Position numbers and translations under genes: made by a program. DNA of 64,000 bases from Stenotrophomonas maltophilia (GTDB lineage: Bacteria; Pseudomonadota; Gammaproteobacteria; Xanthomonadales; Xanthomonadaceae): NCBI GenBank assembly GCA_009912235.1, contig WNDS01000003.1, positions 558,001-622,000 on the forward strand, in the 5' to 3' direction. Of the stretch, positions 1 through 9,019 are shown in pieces (within the stretch, counting starts at the first letter, position 1; the number at the start of each line of letters is the position of its first letter). The notes under the pieces were generated by a model. It was given only the letters and a program-made list of their open reading frames with translations. It was not told where the DNA came from and searched no databases.

Positions 1-684
1 GGCCACTTCCTCCGGCTCACCGATGCGCTGCATCGGCGTGCGCGCAATCACTTCCTCGTAGTAGTCCGGGTCCGACAGCGGGCAGGAGGTGCGCCGGGTG
101 CGGATGTACCACGGTGCCACCGCGTTGACGCGGATGCCGTCCTCGGCCCACTCCACCGCCAGGTTGCGGGTCATCTGGTGCATGGCCGCCTTGGTCATGC
201 CGTAGACCACGCCGCTGCGCACGTGGGTCAGGCCGGACACGCTGCCGACGCTGACGATGCACGAGGCGGCGTGGCGGGCCAGCAGCGGGTGCGCATAGCG
301 CGAGAGCTCGAAGGCCGAGAACAGGTTGGTCTCGAAGATCGCGCGCCACTCGTCCTCGGTGTAGTCGATGGCCGGCCGGGTGACGTTGCCGCCGGCGTTG
401 TTGACCAGGATGTGCAGGCCGTCGGCGTGGTCTTCCACCCAGTCCAGAATCTGCCGGCGGTCTTCGTCATCGGACACATCCGCGGCCAGCGCGTGGATCT
501 GGTGCTGCGGGTAGACGTCCAGCAGTTCGTCGCGGGCGCTTTCCAGCGCATCCAGGTCACGGCCGACGATCATCAGATCGGCGCCGAAGCCAGCCAGTTC
601 GTGGGCGATGGCCAGGCCGATGCCGGCACTGGCACCGGTAATCAGGGCGGTCTGTCCATCCAGGCGCCAACGCTGCGGGTTCAT
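1..684 (-). CDS. SDR-family oxidoreductase, tropinone-reductase-like (3' end outside window)
   Basis: This is a classical short-chain dehydrogenase/reductase that should use NAD(P)H to reduce or oxidise a small carbonyl or alcohol in the cytoplasm. The ATG is at 684 and 228 codons are visible, open to the window edge; family members are about 255 residues. The dinucleotide-binding TGxxxGIG motif is at residues 16-23, NNAG at 95-98, and the catalytic Ser148, Tyr161 and Lys165 are all present. The visible end, with a P-M-Q-R-I-G-E-P run, is typical of the substrate loop of tropinone-reductase-like SDRs. The exact substrate cannot be told from sequence. It runs divergently from the small lipoprotein gene at 797. 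Confidence 0.88.
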   Translation of the reverse strand, partial: MNPQRWRLDGQTALITGASAGIGLAIAHELAGFGADLMIVGRDLDALESARDELLDVYPQHQIHALAADVSDDEDRRQILDWVEDHADGLHILVNNAGGNVTRPAIDYTEDEWRAIFETNLFSAFELSRYAHPLLARHAASCIVSVGSVSGLTHVRSGVVYGMTKAAMHQMTRNLAVEWAEDGIRVNAVAPWYIRTRRTSCPLSDPDYYEEVIARTPMQRIGEPEEVA

Positions 685-796
685 GTGTGCTCCGGGCGTG
701 TGCCCATCCAGTTGCGATGCGACAAGGATACGCGCTCACGGCACGCGGCCGGCAGCGGTGGCACACTGCGCCTACCGTGCACCGAGGAGCGCTGCC

Positions 797-1006
797 ATGC
801 GTCTGCTGATCCTGCCATTGTGCCTGCTGGCCCTGCTGCTGGCCGGTTGCCAGCGCGCGCCGACGCCAAGCCCGGACAAGCCGCCGGAACCGCAGGCCCT
901 GGGCCGCGCGGTGAGTGCCCCGCTGGAACGGGCCAAGGGCGTGCAGAAGACCGTGGATGCGGCGGCCGAACGCGAACGCAAGGCCGAGGTCGACGCGACG
1001 CAATGA
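797..1006 (+). CDS. Small hypothetical lipoprotein
   Basis: A 69-residue protein that I do not recognise beyond its export signal. Residues 1-16 form a short signal peptide (MRLL followed by a Leu-rich core) ending in the lipobox L-A-G-C, so Cys17 should be lipidated after signal peptidase II cleavage. The mature part is Pro-rich and then charged and possibly helical (Glu, Arg, Lys, Ala). A GAGGAG ribosome site sits 8 bases before the ATG, which fixes the start within a longer open frame. It is a single gene, followed by a palindromic repeat pair. Confidence 0.7.
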   Translation: MRLLILPLCLLALLLAGCQRAPTPSPDKPPEPQALGRAVSAPLERAKGVQKTVDAAAERERKAEVDATQ

Positions 1007-1015
1007 CGCGCGGAA

Positions 1016-1088
1016 GGTAGCGCCGGGACATGCCCGGCGAGCGCGAAGCGCGGCCACCCGAATCCGCCGGGCATGGCCCGGCGCTACC
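1016..1088. repeat. SMAG-type GTAG repeat pair, head to head
   Basis: Two 24-base copies (1016-1039 and 1065-1088) face each other and match at 23 of 24 positions. Each begins or ends with GGTAG and has its own stem CGCCGGG/CCCGGCG around an ACAT or GCAT loop. This is the structure of the SMAG repeats described in Stenotrophomonas maltophilia. The pair lies between convergent genes. Confidence 0.85.
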
Positions 1089-1092
1089 AGAC

Positions 1093-1126
1093 AAACAAAA
1101 ACGTCCGGCCGAAGCCGGGCGTTTTC
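1093..1126 (-). terminator. Intrinsic terminator downstream of sppA
   Basis: A stem of AAAACG.CCGGC and GCCGGGCGTTTT with a GAA-type loop is flanked by A on one side and T on the other, so it could stop transcription from both directions. It lies just after the sppA stop at 1159 on the minus strand. Confidence 0.65.
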
Positions 1127-1158
1127 ATCTGCGGCGGATGCCCGTCAGACGTTCCCCA

Positions 1159-3117
1159 TTAGAACCCGCAGAAGCAGTACGCCAGTGCCTTCACCGGCGC
1201 GCCATTGCCCTGCTCGCGCGCCGCGTTCTCGACAAAGCGCAGCTGGGTGTCCACCTCGGGCATGGTGCGTGCCAGCATCAGGCGAGCAACGCCCGAATCG
1301 GCCAGCATCCAGGCACCGGCGCGGCTGCCGGCGAAACCGCTGACGAACTGCGCGAACGGCGTTGCCGCCTTCTCGATGTAGCGCACGCGGTACTTGTCGG
1401 CGGCGCCCAGCTTGGCACGGCTGGCCGCATCGGCCACGGCTTCCTTCAGACCACCGAAGTCATCCGCCAGGCCGCGTTACTTTGCCTGCGCGCCGCTCCA
1501 GACACGGCCGCGGGCCACTTCGTCGACGGCTTCGACCGGCTTCTTGCGCGCCTCGGCCACACGGCCGGTGAAATCGGCGTAGCCCTTGTTGATCACCGAC
1601 TGGATGACCTGGCCCACGGCCGGGTCCATCGGGCGGGTGACGTCGAAGGCACCGGCGAAACGGGTGGTCCCCACGCCGTCGGTATGCACGCCGATCTTGT
1701 CCAGCGCGCGGCTGAAGTTCGGGATCATGCCGAAGATGCCGATCGAGCCGGTGATCGTGGACGGGTCGGCATAGATGCGGTCGGCATTCATGCTGATCCA
1801 GTAGCCACCGGATGCGGCCAGGTCGCCCATGGACACCACCACCGGCTTGCCGGCGGCCTGCAGCGCAACCACTTCGCGGCGGATCTGCTCGGAGGCGAAC
1901 ACTTCACCGCCCGGCGAATCCACGCGCAGCACCACGGCCTTCACCTGGTCGTCGTCGCGCGCATCGCGCAGCAGTGCCGAGGTCGACTCGCCACCGATGC
2001 GGCCGGGCGGCAGGTCACCGCCGCTGATCTCACCGGCAGCCACCACCACGGCCACCTGCGGACGCGAATCCACCGGGCTGCGGCGGGCGTCGAGCAGGGC
2101 CTGGTAGCGGTCCAGGTTGATGCTGCGGAAACCACCGTCGGCATCGGCGTCGGCCACGCCGCGCTCGGTCATCAGGTCTTCGAACTCTTCGCGGGTCTTC
2201 AGCGCGGTGACCAGCTTCTGCTGCAGGGCGAACTTGGCCATGTCGCCACCGGCGGCGGCGATGCCCTCCGGCAGGGTGTCGATGCCGGCCGCCAGCTGCG
2301 CCGGATCCAGGCGGCGTGCCTTGGCGATATCGCCCAGGTAGCGCTGCCACACGTCGTTCATCCAGTACAGGTCGGCTTCCTTGGACGCCGCCGAGGCCGC
2401 GTCGAGCACGTACGGCTCGGCGGCCGACTTGTACTCGCCCACCTTGAGTAGGTGCACGTCCACGCCCAGCTTGTCCTGCAGGCCGGCGCGGAAGTACTGG
2501 CGGTAGCGGCCCAGGCCTTCCAGCACCACCGAGCCCATCGGGTCCAGGTAGACCTCGTCGGCCTGCACGGCCAGCAGGTACTGCGCCTGGCTCATGCTCT
2601 GGCTGAAGGCCGCCGCCTGCTTGCCCGAGGCATGCAGTGCCTGCAGGGCAGTGGCCACTTCACGCAGCGACGCGAAGCCGGACGGCTGCAGCTTGTCCAG
2701 CTCCAGCACCACACGCTCGATCTTCTTGTCGTCCTTGGCCGACTCGATGACCCGGATCAGGTCACGCAGCTGGATTTCCTCGGCACCGTTGTCGCCCACC
2801 ACCTTGGCCAGCGCGCGGCTGACCGGGTCGGCGCTGAACTGCTCCACCAGGCGGCCTTCCGGCGCGATCACCAGCGTGGTGCGGTCCTGCAGCGTCTTGC
2901 CGCCGCTGGCGCCCATGCCGGCCACCATCACCAGGCCGATCAGCACCAGCAGCAACAGACCAAAGAACAGCAGGTTGAGGATCAACCGGCGGGTGAAGTT
3001 CATCACATCCCACAGCCCCACGAAGAAGCTGGCGACCGAATTGCGGCGCGCAGGCAACGGCGGTGGCGGGGGCAGCGGGGCACGGGTTGATTCATGGATT
3101 GCTCCGGTTGGCGTCAT
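1159..3117 (-). pseudogene. sppA: Signal peptide peptidase SppA (protease IV, long form) with in-frame stop
   Basis: SppA degrades cleaved signal peptides at the inner membrane. The frame from ATG 3117 has a cytoplasmic head with a Pro run, one membrane helix at about residues 43-66, then the duplicated ClpP-like protease domains. The catalytic dyad of the family is visible: Lys230 (G-E-Y-K-S) and Ser436 (A-A-S-G-G-Y-W). A TAA at 1477-1479 (codon 547) interrupts the frame between A-Q-A-K and R-G-L-A-D-D, and the same frame continues with clear homology to the stop at 1159. A G-to-T change in a GAA codon would explain it. Both catalytic residues lie before the stop, so a product lacking about 105 C-terminal residues might fold poorly. 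It could be a true nonsense mutation or a base error. Confidence 0.85.
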
Positions 3118-3216
3118 GCCAGTGTATGTGCTGGATCAGCATAGACAATGCCGCACTTGGCGGCATCGGACACAAGTCAAGGGTCGGCGCCCATCTTCGG
3201 CGACCGCCGGGGACGA

Positions 3217-4581
3217 TCACGTCAACAGCGACTGGCCCACGCGGGCGCTGCTGCGGTACAGGCGCCAGCCCATCAGCACCGCCGCGGCGGTCAGGCCGAC
3301 GATCAGGCCGATCCACATGCCCTGCGACCCCATGCCCAGCCCCAGGCCGAGCCCGGCGCCGAGCGGCATGCCCAGCCCCCAGTAGGCGAACATGGCGATG
3401 AACATCGGCACCCGGGTGTCCTTCAGGCCACGCAGCGCACCGGCCGACAGCACCTGGATGCCGTCGGGGAACTGGAAGGTGGCCGCGTACAGCAGCAGCG
3501 TGGAGGCCAGCCCGGCCGCCGCCAGGTCGTTGGTGTAGACACCGACGATGGCATCGTGGCCGAACAGCAGCACCGCCGCCGACAGCGTCTGGGTGCCCAT
3601 GATGATGGCGTAGCCGGCCCACGCCGCGCGGAGCACGCCGAAGCCATCGCCGCGGCCGACCGCATGGCCCACGCGCACGGTGGTGGCCTCGGCCACGCCC
3701 ATCGAAATCATGAAGCACAGCTGCGCCACGTTGATCGTGATCTGGTGCGCGGCCGCTTCGTTGGCGCCCAGGCGGCCGATCAGCAACGCGGTGACGATGA
3801 ACAGCCCGCCCTCCATCAGCACGGTGATGCCGATCGGCAGGCCGGTGCGCAGCAGCTCCCAGATCGCCTTCCAGCGCGGGCCTTCCAGGTGCGCGAACAA
3901 CTGCAGGTGGGCAAAGCGCTGGGTGCGCCACAGGTAGGTACCGAAGGCGATGGCCTGCAGCCACATCATGATGGCCGACGCGATGCCCAGCCCTTCGGCG
4001 CCCAGTTCGGGGAAACCGAACTTGCCGTTGGCCAGCACATAGCCCATCGGCGCAAGCACCAGCAGGCCGCCGAAGCCGATCAGCATGGTCGGCAGCGTCC
4101 AGTGCCTGCCTTCGCTGAGGTAGCGCATGCAGAAGTACAGCGTCAGCGCCGGGCCGCCCCAGCGCACCGCGTGCAGGAAGCCGGTGGTACCGGGCACGAT
4201 GTCCGGGGCGATGCCGAAGGCCGGCAGCAGCGGCGGCACCACCGTGAGGAAGGTGAACATGATCAGGCCCAGGACGAGCGCCAGCCACAGCGCCTGGCGG
4301 AACAGCGGGCCGATCTCGGGCTCGCGGCCGGCACCGTGCAGCTGCGAGACCGACGCGGTAAGCGAGATCAGCGTGCCGATCGGAATCAGCATCGGCAGCC
4401 ACAGCAATGCCGTGCCGATGGTGACCGCGGCCAGGGTCTGGGTACCGTGGTGGCCCGCGATGACGTTGTCGACGAAAGAGATCAGGCCGGTAGAGACATG
4501 CCCGAGCACGAGAGGCAGGGCGAGCACACCGGTGGCGCCGACTTCCTTGCTGAAGCGCGGCGTGGGGGTAGCGATGGACAT
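3217..4581 (-). CDS. norM: MATE-family multidrug efflux transporter, NorM type
   Basis: A 454-residue inner-membrane transporter that should export cationic drugs in exchange for Na+ or H+. The full length matches NorM/MATE proteins (about 450-460 residues) and shows twelve hydrophobic segments in two six-helix halves. The first half begins with a conserved Pro-Leu-Val-Leu-Gly run; the second contains L-I-G-R-L-G-A-N-E and A-A-H-Q-I-T-I-N, the usual second-half MATE signature. It is a monocistronic gene with the start at ATG 4581, upstream of which is a short leader rich in GC. Substrate range is not predictable. Confidence 0.9.
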   Translation of the reverse strand: MSIATPTPRFSKEVGATGVLALPLVLGHVSTGLISFVDNVIAGHHGTQTLAAVTIGTALLWLPMLIPIGTLISLTASVSQLHGAGREPEIGPLFRQALWLALVLGLIMFTFLTVVPPLLPAFGIAPDIVPGTTGFLHAVRWGGPALTLYFCMRYLSEGRHWTLPTMLIGFGGLLVLAPMGYVLANGKFGFPELGAEGLGIASAIMMWLQAIAFGTYLWRTQRFAHLQLFAHLEGPRWKAIWELLRTGLPIGITVLMEGGLFIVTALLIGRLGANEAAAHQITINVAQLCFMISMGVAEATTVRVGHAVGRGDGFGVLRAAWAGYAIIMGTQTLSAAVLLFGHDAIVGVYTNDLAAAGLASTLLLYAATFQFPDGIQVLSAGALRGLKDTRVPMFIAMFAYWGLGMPLGAGLGLGLGMGSQGMWIGLIVGLTAAAVLMGWRLYRSSARVGQSLLT

Positions 4582-4767
4582 GGCGTTGCAGAGACGCGAC
4601 TACGGTTGCGCGCGAAGGGCACAGGCACCGGGTGGCGGGCCGCCATTTTACGCACCCCGCGCGACAAATAGGGGGCCACGCCGATCAGCGCGCGTCCAGC
4701 ACGCCCCCCCCCCGGCCGTGCCGGCAGCCTTCGCAAGGTGATGGCCGCCGCTTCTTGCGGTTGCGCG

Positions 4768-5337
4768 TCAGTGGCCGGCCTGGCGCTTGAGCCAGCTGTC
4801 GCGTTCGGCCGCAGGCACCGCCAGGAACGCGTTGCCCACCGTGTCGCGGTCCTGCGGCGGGGTGCGCTGGGCCACCAGCGAGAGCTGGGTGAGCTGGGCC
4901 GGGCTGAGCTGGCGCAGCACGGCCAGGGCGGCCTCGCGCTGCTCGGCCGGCACGAAGCCGAACAGGCCTTCCAGCTTCGGGAACAGCATCCCGATCTGCG
5001 GGCCCAGCCGCCAGCCATCGCGGAAGGCCTTGTCCTGGGCCTCGAACTGCTCGCGCAGGTGCTGCTGCTGCGCGGCCGGCAGCGCGTTGAAGCGCGCTGC
5101 CGCCTGGCGAACGCGCTCGCGCTCGCTGTCCGGCAGGGCCTGCCAGGCGGTGTAGTCGGCCCGGCGCTGGCGCAGTTCGGCCGGGCCCAGCGTGGCCGGC
5201 ACGCCGGGGGCCGGTGTGGCCGGGGCCAGCGCGGTGTCGGCGGTGGGGGCCGGCAGCGGTACCGGCAGGCGCTCGGGGGATGCCGCAGCGGCCAGCGCCG
5301 GTGCCAGCAGCAGGACAGGCAACAGGAACTTATTCAT
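4768..5337 (-). CDS. DUF3106 exported protein
   Basis: A 189-residue protein with a signal peptide (MNKFLLPVLLLAPALAAAA) and an Ala/Pro-rich linker of about 30 residues. The rest is charged and helical, with repeated W-x-x-L-P-x-x-E-R and Q-x-Q-H-L-R-E-Q patterns typical of DUF3106, whose function is unknown. The start at 5337 overlaps the stop of the upstream sigma-like gene by 8 bases, so the two form an operon and probably a functional unit. In other proteobacteria DUF3106 genes follow ECF-type sigma factor genes, which fits this order. Confidence 0.75.
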   Translation of the reverse strand: MNKFLLPVLLLAPALAAAASPERLPVPLPAPTADTALAPATPAPGVPATLGPAELRQRRADYTAWQALPDSERERVRQAAARFNALPAAQQQHLREQFEAQDKAFRDGWRLGPQIGMLFPKLEGLFGFVPAEQREAALAVLRQLSPAQLTQLSLVAQRTPPQDRDTVGNAFLAVPAAERDSWLKRQAGH

Positions 5338-6331
5338 CGGCCGCTGCGGTCTCCAGCGCCGCGCCCGCCGGTTCGGGGCGGGTCGGCTTGGGGTTGGATT
5401 CGTCCACCGGCAGCGGGCCGCCGGCTGCCATCCAGGCGTACATGTCGGCATGGGCCACCAGCGGGAAGTCGCGGTCGGCCTGCATGGCCGCATCGTCGGC
5501 GGCCTGCGCGTCAGTGGCCGCCGCACCGGGCGCGACCTTGCTGTCCGGCAGCGCTTCGACGCTGACCGGCCCAGCTTCGGCCACCACCCCATCAGGCAGC
5601 GGCGCATCGCCGGCCAGCGCGCGGCCCTGCCAGTGGCGCCAGCCCAGCGCGGCCAGCAGCAGCACCAGCACGGTGCCGAACAGGATGGCCGGGCCGCGCC
5701 AGCGTGGGCGGGCATTGCCGCGGCGGCGGCGGGCAACGGCGCGTTCATCGTCGGCCGGGGCGCGCCAGCTGCGGCTGGGTTCCTTGCTGTCCGGGGCACT
5801 GGGGGCGGCCGCCTGCTGCAGCTGCTGCAGGCGCTTGAGCGGCAGCTCGCGTACCTGCAACTGCACGCGCTCGGCCAGCGCACGCCAGGCGCCTGCGTCG
5901 GGGTTGCCGGCCGCATCGCGCGGGCAGGCCTCGGCCAGCAGCTGCTGGTAGGTCGCCTCGGGCTAGTCAAGCACGCGCGCGGCAATGCCTTCGTCCAGGC
6001 TGCCACCGACCCTCAGCAGCAGGGCCAGGCGTGGCAACGGCGGCAGGCTGCCCAGATGCGCCAGCGCCGGCGGCCACTGGCCCGCGGCCGGTTCACGCAG
6101 GGCCTGGCGCTGGGCCAGCAGCGCACAGAAGCGCGGCGGCCACTGCGCCATCGGCAGGTCGCTGGCCACGGCGCTGAAGGCCCGCATCACCGCCGCCAGC
6201 GCCTGCTCGGCACGGGCGGCGTCACCACACTGCAATTCAGCAACCACCAGGGCACGGCGCTCGACGCCTCGCAGGAAAGCCGACAGGGCCGCGGCCGCAG
6301 TCGGGGAAACAGGGGCGGGCGCAGCCGTCAT
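5330..6331 (-). pseudogene. Degenerate ECF-sigma-like membrane protein with in-frame stop
   Basis: One long frame from ATG 6331 to 5330 is interrupted by TAG at 5963-5965 (codon 123). The first 120 residues look like a weak sigma-70 region 2 and region 4: an L-P-R-L-A-L-L-L-R segment followed by E-G-I-A-A-R-V-L-D and, after the stop, P-E-A-T-Y-Q, the usual helix-turn-helix of ECF sigma factors. The C-terminal half has a basic stretch, one membrane helix (roughly residues 215-235, A-I-L-F-G-T-V-L-V-L-L-L-A) and a Pro/Ala-rich tail. The frame after the stop stays homologous and overlaps the DUF3106 gene, so this is one gene with a nonsense change or base error. A membrane-tethered sigma-like regulator is an inference. 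Confidence 0.6.
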
Positions 6332-6494
6332 CAGTCACTCCAGGGATCTATCGGGATGATAGCGGCAGCCCATCGCCGGCCGGCAGGACTTGCGCTGCCC
6401 GGCGCTTCGTGCTGCAGGTTGTGCACAGCACCACGCAGAGGGGGGCGAAAACGCCGGGAGGGCCGCCCATTCACTTTGTTTCAGCTTCGTTTCA

Positions 6495-6529
6495 CATGCA
6501 AAGTATTGATTTAAATATACTTTCGTATG
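6495..6529. promoter_or_regulatory. Imperfect inverted repeat, possible operator
   Basis: CATGCAAAGTAT (6495-6506) faces ATACTTTCGTATG (6517-6529), giving half-sites of the form CATRCRAAAGTAT across a short AT-rich centre. The shape suits a dimeric regulator. No regulator can be named. Confidence 0.4.
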
Positions 6530-6608
6530 TGGCTATTTTTTGACCAACCTGAGCGTAACGTCGTTGCCATCGGCATTGGACCGCCTCGTATACCGTTAAC
6601 ACACAACG

Positions 6609-6631
6609 TTATCCACAGAAGATGTGGATAA
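6609..6631. promoter_or_regulatory. Two facing consensus DnaA boxes
   Basis: TTATCCACA at 6609-6617 and its exact reverse complement TGTGGATAA at 6623-6631 are separated by 5 bases. Both match the Escherichia coli consensus DnaA box at all nine positions. They lie 114 bases before the priA start codon. Confidence 0.75.
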
Positions 6632-6744
6632 GACTGAATCTCCAATGGACACCGATATTTAGCTTGCATTTATTGTTCGCCGCGCAGGCGTCGCATGTGT
6701 CCCTGAGCCGGTGCGGGGCCGGAGCGGGCCGCTATACTGGCTGG

Positions 6745-8922
6745 ATGCTTGCCCCCATTCCGACCCTGCAGGTCGCCCTGCCCGTGCCGTTGCCGCGGCT
6801 GTTCGACTACCTGGCCCCGGACGGCCCGGCCCCCGCGGTGGCGGTCGGCTGCCGGGTGAAGGTGCCCTTCGGCAAACGAGAACTGGTGGGGATGGTGGCC
6901 GGCCACGGCCAGCTGGACGACGGCCAGGGGCTGCGCCAGGCGCTGGCCTGGGCCGATCCGGCGCCGCTGCTGCAGGGCGAGCTGTGGCAGAGCCTGCACT
7001 GGCTGGCGCGCTATACCCACGCGCCGCTGGGCGAAGTGGTCAGCACCGCCCTGCCCGGCCCCCTGCGCCACGGTGAACCGCTGCCCGACACCCACCATTG
7101 GGGCTGGCAGCTGACCGGCGACGGCCAGACCCAGCGCGGCGCGCTGCGTGCCGGCAGCCGCCCGCGCCAGTTCGCCGAGCTGCTGGGCGAGGCCGTGGTG
7201 GACGAGGACGTGCTGGGCGCGCGCATGGATGACTGGCGCACAGCCGCACGCAGCCTGGCCAAGCGCGGGCTGGCCGAGCGCGTGGCGCTGAGCGTGGCGC
7301 CGCAGCACGCACATCCGCTGCCCGGCCCGACCCTCAACCCGGAACAGGCCGCCGCCGTGGCGGCGATCCACGAGGCCGACCGCTTCCAGCCCTTCCTGCT
7401 GGATGGGGTGACCGGCAGCGGCAAGACCGAGGTCTACCTGCAGGCCATCATCCAGTGTCTGGCGCGTGGCCGGCAGGCGCTGGTGCTGGTGCCGGAAATC
7501 GGCCTGACTCCGCAGACCCTGGCGCGCTTCCGCGGCCGCCTGGGCATTGCGGTGCATGCGCTGCATTCGGGCCTGAACGACAACGAGCGTGCGCGCGTCT
7601 GGGCGGCCGCCTCGCGCGGCGAAGCACGGGTGATCGTCGGTACCCGTTCGGCCATCTTCACCCCGCTGCCCGAAGCCGGCCTGATCATCATCGACGAAGA
7701 GCACGACGGCAGTTACAAGCAGCAGGACGGCATCCGTTACCACGCGCGCGATTTCGCGCTGGTGCGCGCCAAGGCGCTGGGCGTGCCGGTACTGCTGGGC
7801 AGTGCCACGCCATCGCTGGAAACACTGCACAACGCGCATGCCGGGCGCTACGTGCACCTGCGCCTGAAGCAGCGTGCCGGCGATGCACGGCCACCGCGCG
7901 TGCGAATCCTGGACGTGCGCAAGCGGCCGCTGCGCGATGGCCTGTCCGCCGACGTGCTGGAAGGCATCGGCCAGCACCTGCAGGCCGGGCAGCAGGTGCT
8001 GGTGTTCAAGAACCGCCGTGGCTATGCGCCGGTGCTGCTGTGCCACGACTGCGGCTGGACCGCGCCGTGCCAGCGCTGCGATGCGCCGATGACCGTGCAT
8101 GGCGGTGGCCGCCGCCTGCAGTGCCACCACTGCGGCGCGCGGCAGCCAGCGCCGCTGGCCTGCCCGGCGTGCGGCAGCCTGGCGTTGCAGCCGCAGGGCA
8201 TCGGCACCGAGCGCCTGGAAGAGCATCTGGTCAGCGCGTTTGCCGACTACCCGGTGGTGCGCATCGACCGCGGCACCACCGCACGCCGCGATGCGCTGGA
8301 ACAGCAGCTGGCCAGGCTGGGCGACCAGCCCGGCATCCTGGTCGGCACGCAGATCCTGGCCAAGGGCCACGACCTGCCCAAGCTGATCCTGGTGGTGGTG
8401 GTGGGCATCGACGAAGGGCTGTTCTCGGCCGACTTCCGCGCCAGCGAGAAGCTGGCCCAGCAGCTGATCCAGGTGGCCGGCCGCGCCGGCCGCGCGCGCG
8501 ACCCGGGCGAGGTCTGGCTGCAGACCCATCACCCCGGGCACCCGTTGCTGGAAACGCTGGTGAACGGCGGCTACCACCCGTTCGCCCAGGCCGAACTGAA
8601 CCAGCGCCAGGCCGCCGGCTTCCCGCCGTTCGCACACCTGGCCCTGCTGCGTGCCGAAGCGCAGCAGCTGGAACACGCCAATGCCTTCCTGCTGGCGGCG
8701 CGCACGCTGCTGGGTGAGCAGACCCGCGTGGAGGCCTACGGCCCGATGCCGGCACCGATGCCACGGCGGGCCGGGTACCAGCGCACCCAGCTGCTGCTGT
8801 CGTGCGCGCAGCGCCCGCCGCTGCGCGCGCTGCTGGATGCGGTGGTGCCGCAGCTGTACGCCCTGCCGGAGGCACGCAAGGTGCGCTGGTCGCTGGATGT
8901 GGACCCGCTGGACCTGTACTGA
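6745..8922 (+). CDS. priA: Primosomal replication restart helicase PriA
   Basis: PriA is the 3'-5' DNA helicase that recognises stalled forks and starts primosome reassembly. The 725-residue length and domain order are normal: N-terminal DNA-binding domain, helicase core, then Zn-binding insertion. The Walker A motif G-S-G-K-T is near residue 225, the D-E-E-H Walker B box near 316, and a run of eight Cys residues in C-x-x-C pairs spans about 433-476 and would bind two zinc ions. The start at ATG 6745 was chosen because conserved homology begins at once (M-L-A-P-I-P); the open frame extends upstream to 6622 without similarity. Paired DnaA boxes upstream suggest replication-linked control, which is an inference. 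Confidence 0.95.
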   Translation: MLAPIPTLQVALPVPLPRLFDYLAPDGPAPAVAVGCRVKVPFGKRELVGMVAGHGQLDDGQGLRQALAWADPAPLLQGELWQSLHWLARYTHAPLGEVVSTALPGPLRHGEPLPDTHHWGWQLTGDGQTQRGALRAGSRPRQFAELLGEAVVDEDVLGARMDDWRTAARSLAKRGLAERVALSVAPQHAHPLPGPTLNPEQAAAVAAIHEADRFQPFLLDGVTGSGKTEVYLQAIIQCLARGRQALVLVPEIGLTPQTLARFRGRLGIAVHALHSGLNDNERARVWAAASRGEARVIVGTRSAIFTPLPEAGLIIIDEEHDGSYKQQDGIRYHARDFALVRAKALGVPVLLGSATPSLETLHNAHAGRYVHLRLKQRAGDARPPRVRILDVRKRPLRDGLSADVLEGIGQHLQAGQQVLVFKNRRGYAPVLLCHDCGWTAPCQRCDAPMTVHGGGRRLQCHHCGARQPAPLACPACGSLALQPQGIGTERLEEHLVSAFADYPVVRIDRGTTARRDALEQQLARLGDQPGILVGTQILAKGHDLPKLILVVVVGIDEGLFSADFRASEKLAQQLIQVAGRAGRARDPGEVWLQTHHPGHPLLETLVNGGYHPFAQAELNQRQAAGFPPFAHLALLRAEAQQLEHANAFLLAARTLLGEQTRVEAYGPMPAPMPRRAGYQRTQLLLSCAQRPPLRALLDAVVPQLYALPEARKVRWSLDVDPLDLY

Positions 8923-8936
8923 GCGCAGCGGCCGGT

Positions 8937-8976
8937 GGGGTCAGATCCCTTTTCTGGGGAAAAGGTATCTGACCCC
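8937..8976. repeat. GGGGTCAGATC inverted repeat, copy A
   Basis: Arms of 18 bases (GGGGTCAGATCCCTTTTC and its near-complement ending TCTGACCCC) differ at one position and enclose a four-base loop. It starts 15 bases after the priA stop and could act as a terminator-like hairpin. Related copies are at 16907 and 36951. Confidence 0.75.
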
Positions 8977-9019
8977 GGATACCGGCACCCGAACGCCAGA
9001 TCAGCGCTTGCGCCGCGGC

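Larger units (their letters stand above)
6332..6744. other. AT-rich regulatory region upstream of priA
   Basis: The 6470-6620 stretch is much richer in A and T than the rest of the window. It holds an imperfect inverted repeat and two DnaA boxes, listed separately, and lies between divergently read genes. I see no ORF that looks coded here. Confidence 0.6.

Noticed and set aside
1030..2451. Long plus-strand open frame opposite sppA
   Set aside because: It is the antisense shadow of sppA, His- and Arg-rich, with no family pattern, as are most long frames opposite real genes in this GC-rich DNA.
6609..6631. Chromosomal origin of replication
   Set aside because: Only two DnaA boxes are present and neither dnaA, dnaN nor gyrB is nearby; a regulatory or titration site is more likely.
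6670..8676. Minus-strand open frame of 668 codons opposite priA
   Set aside because: It mirrors priA codon bias and has His/Gln-rich low-quality sequence with no domain; the plus-strand frame has complete PriA motifs.
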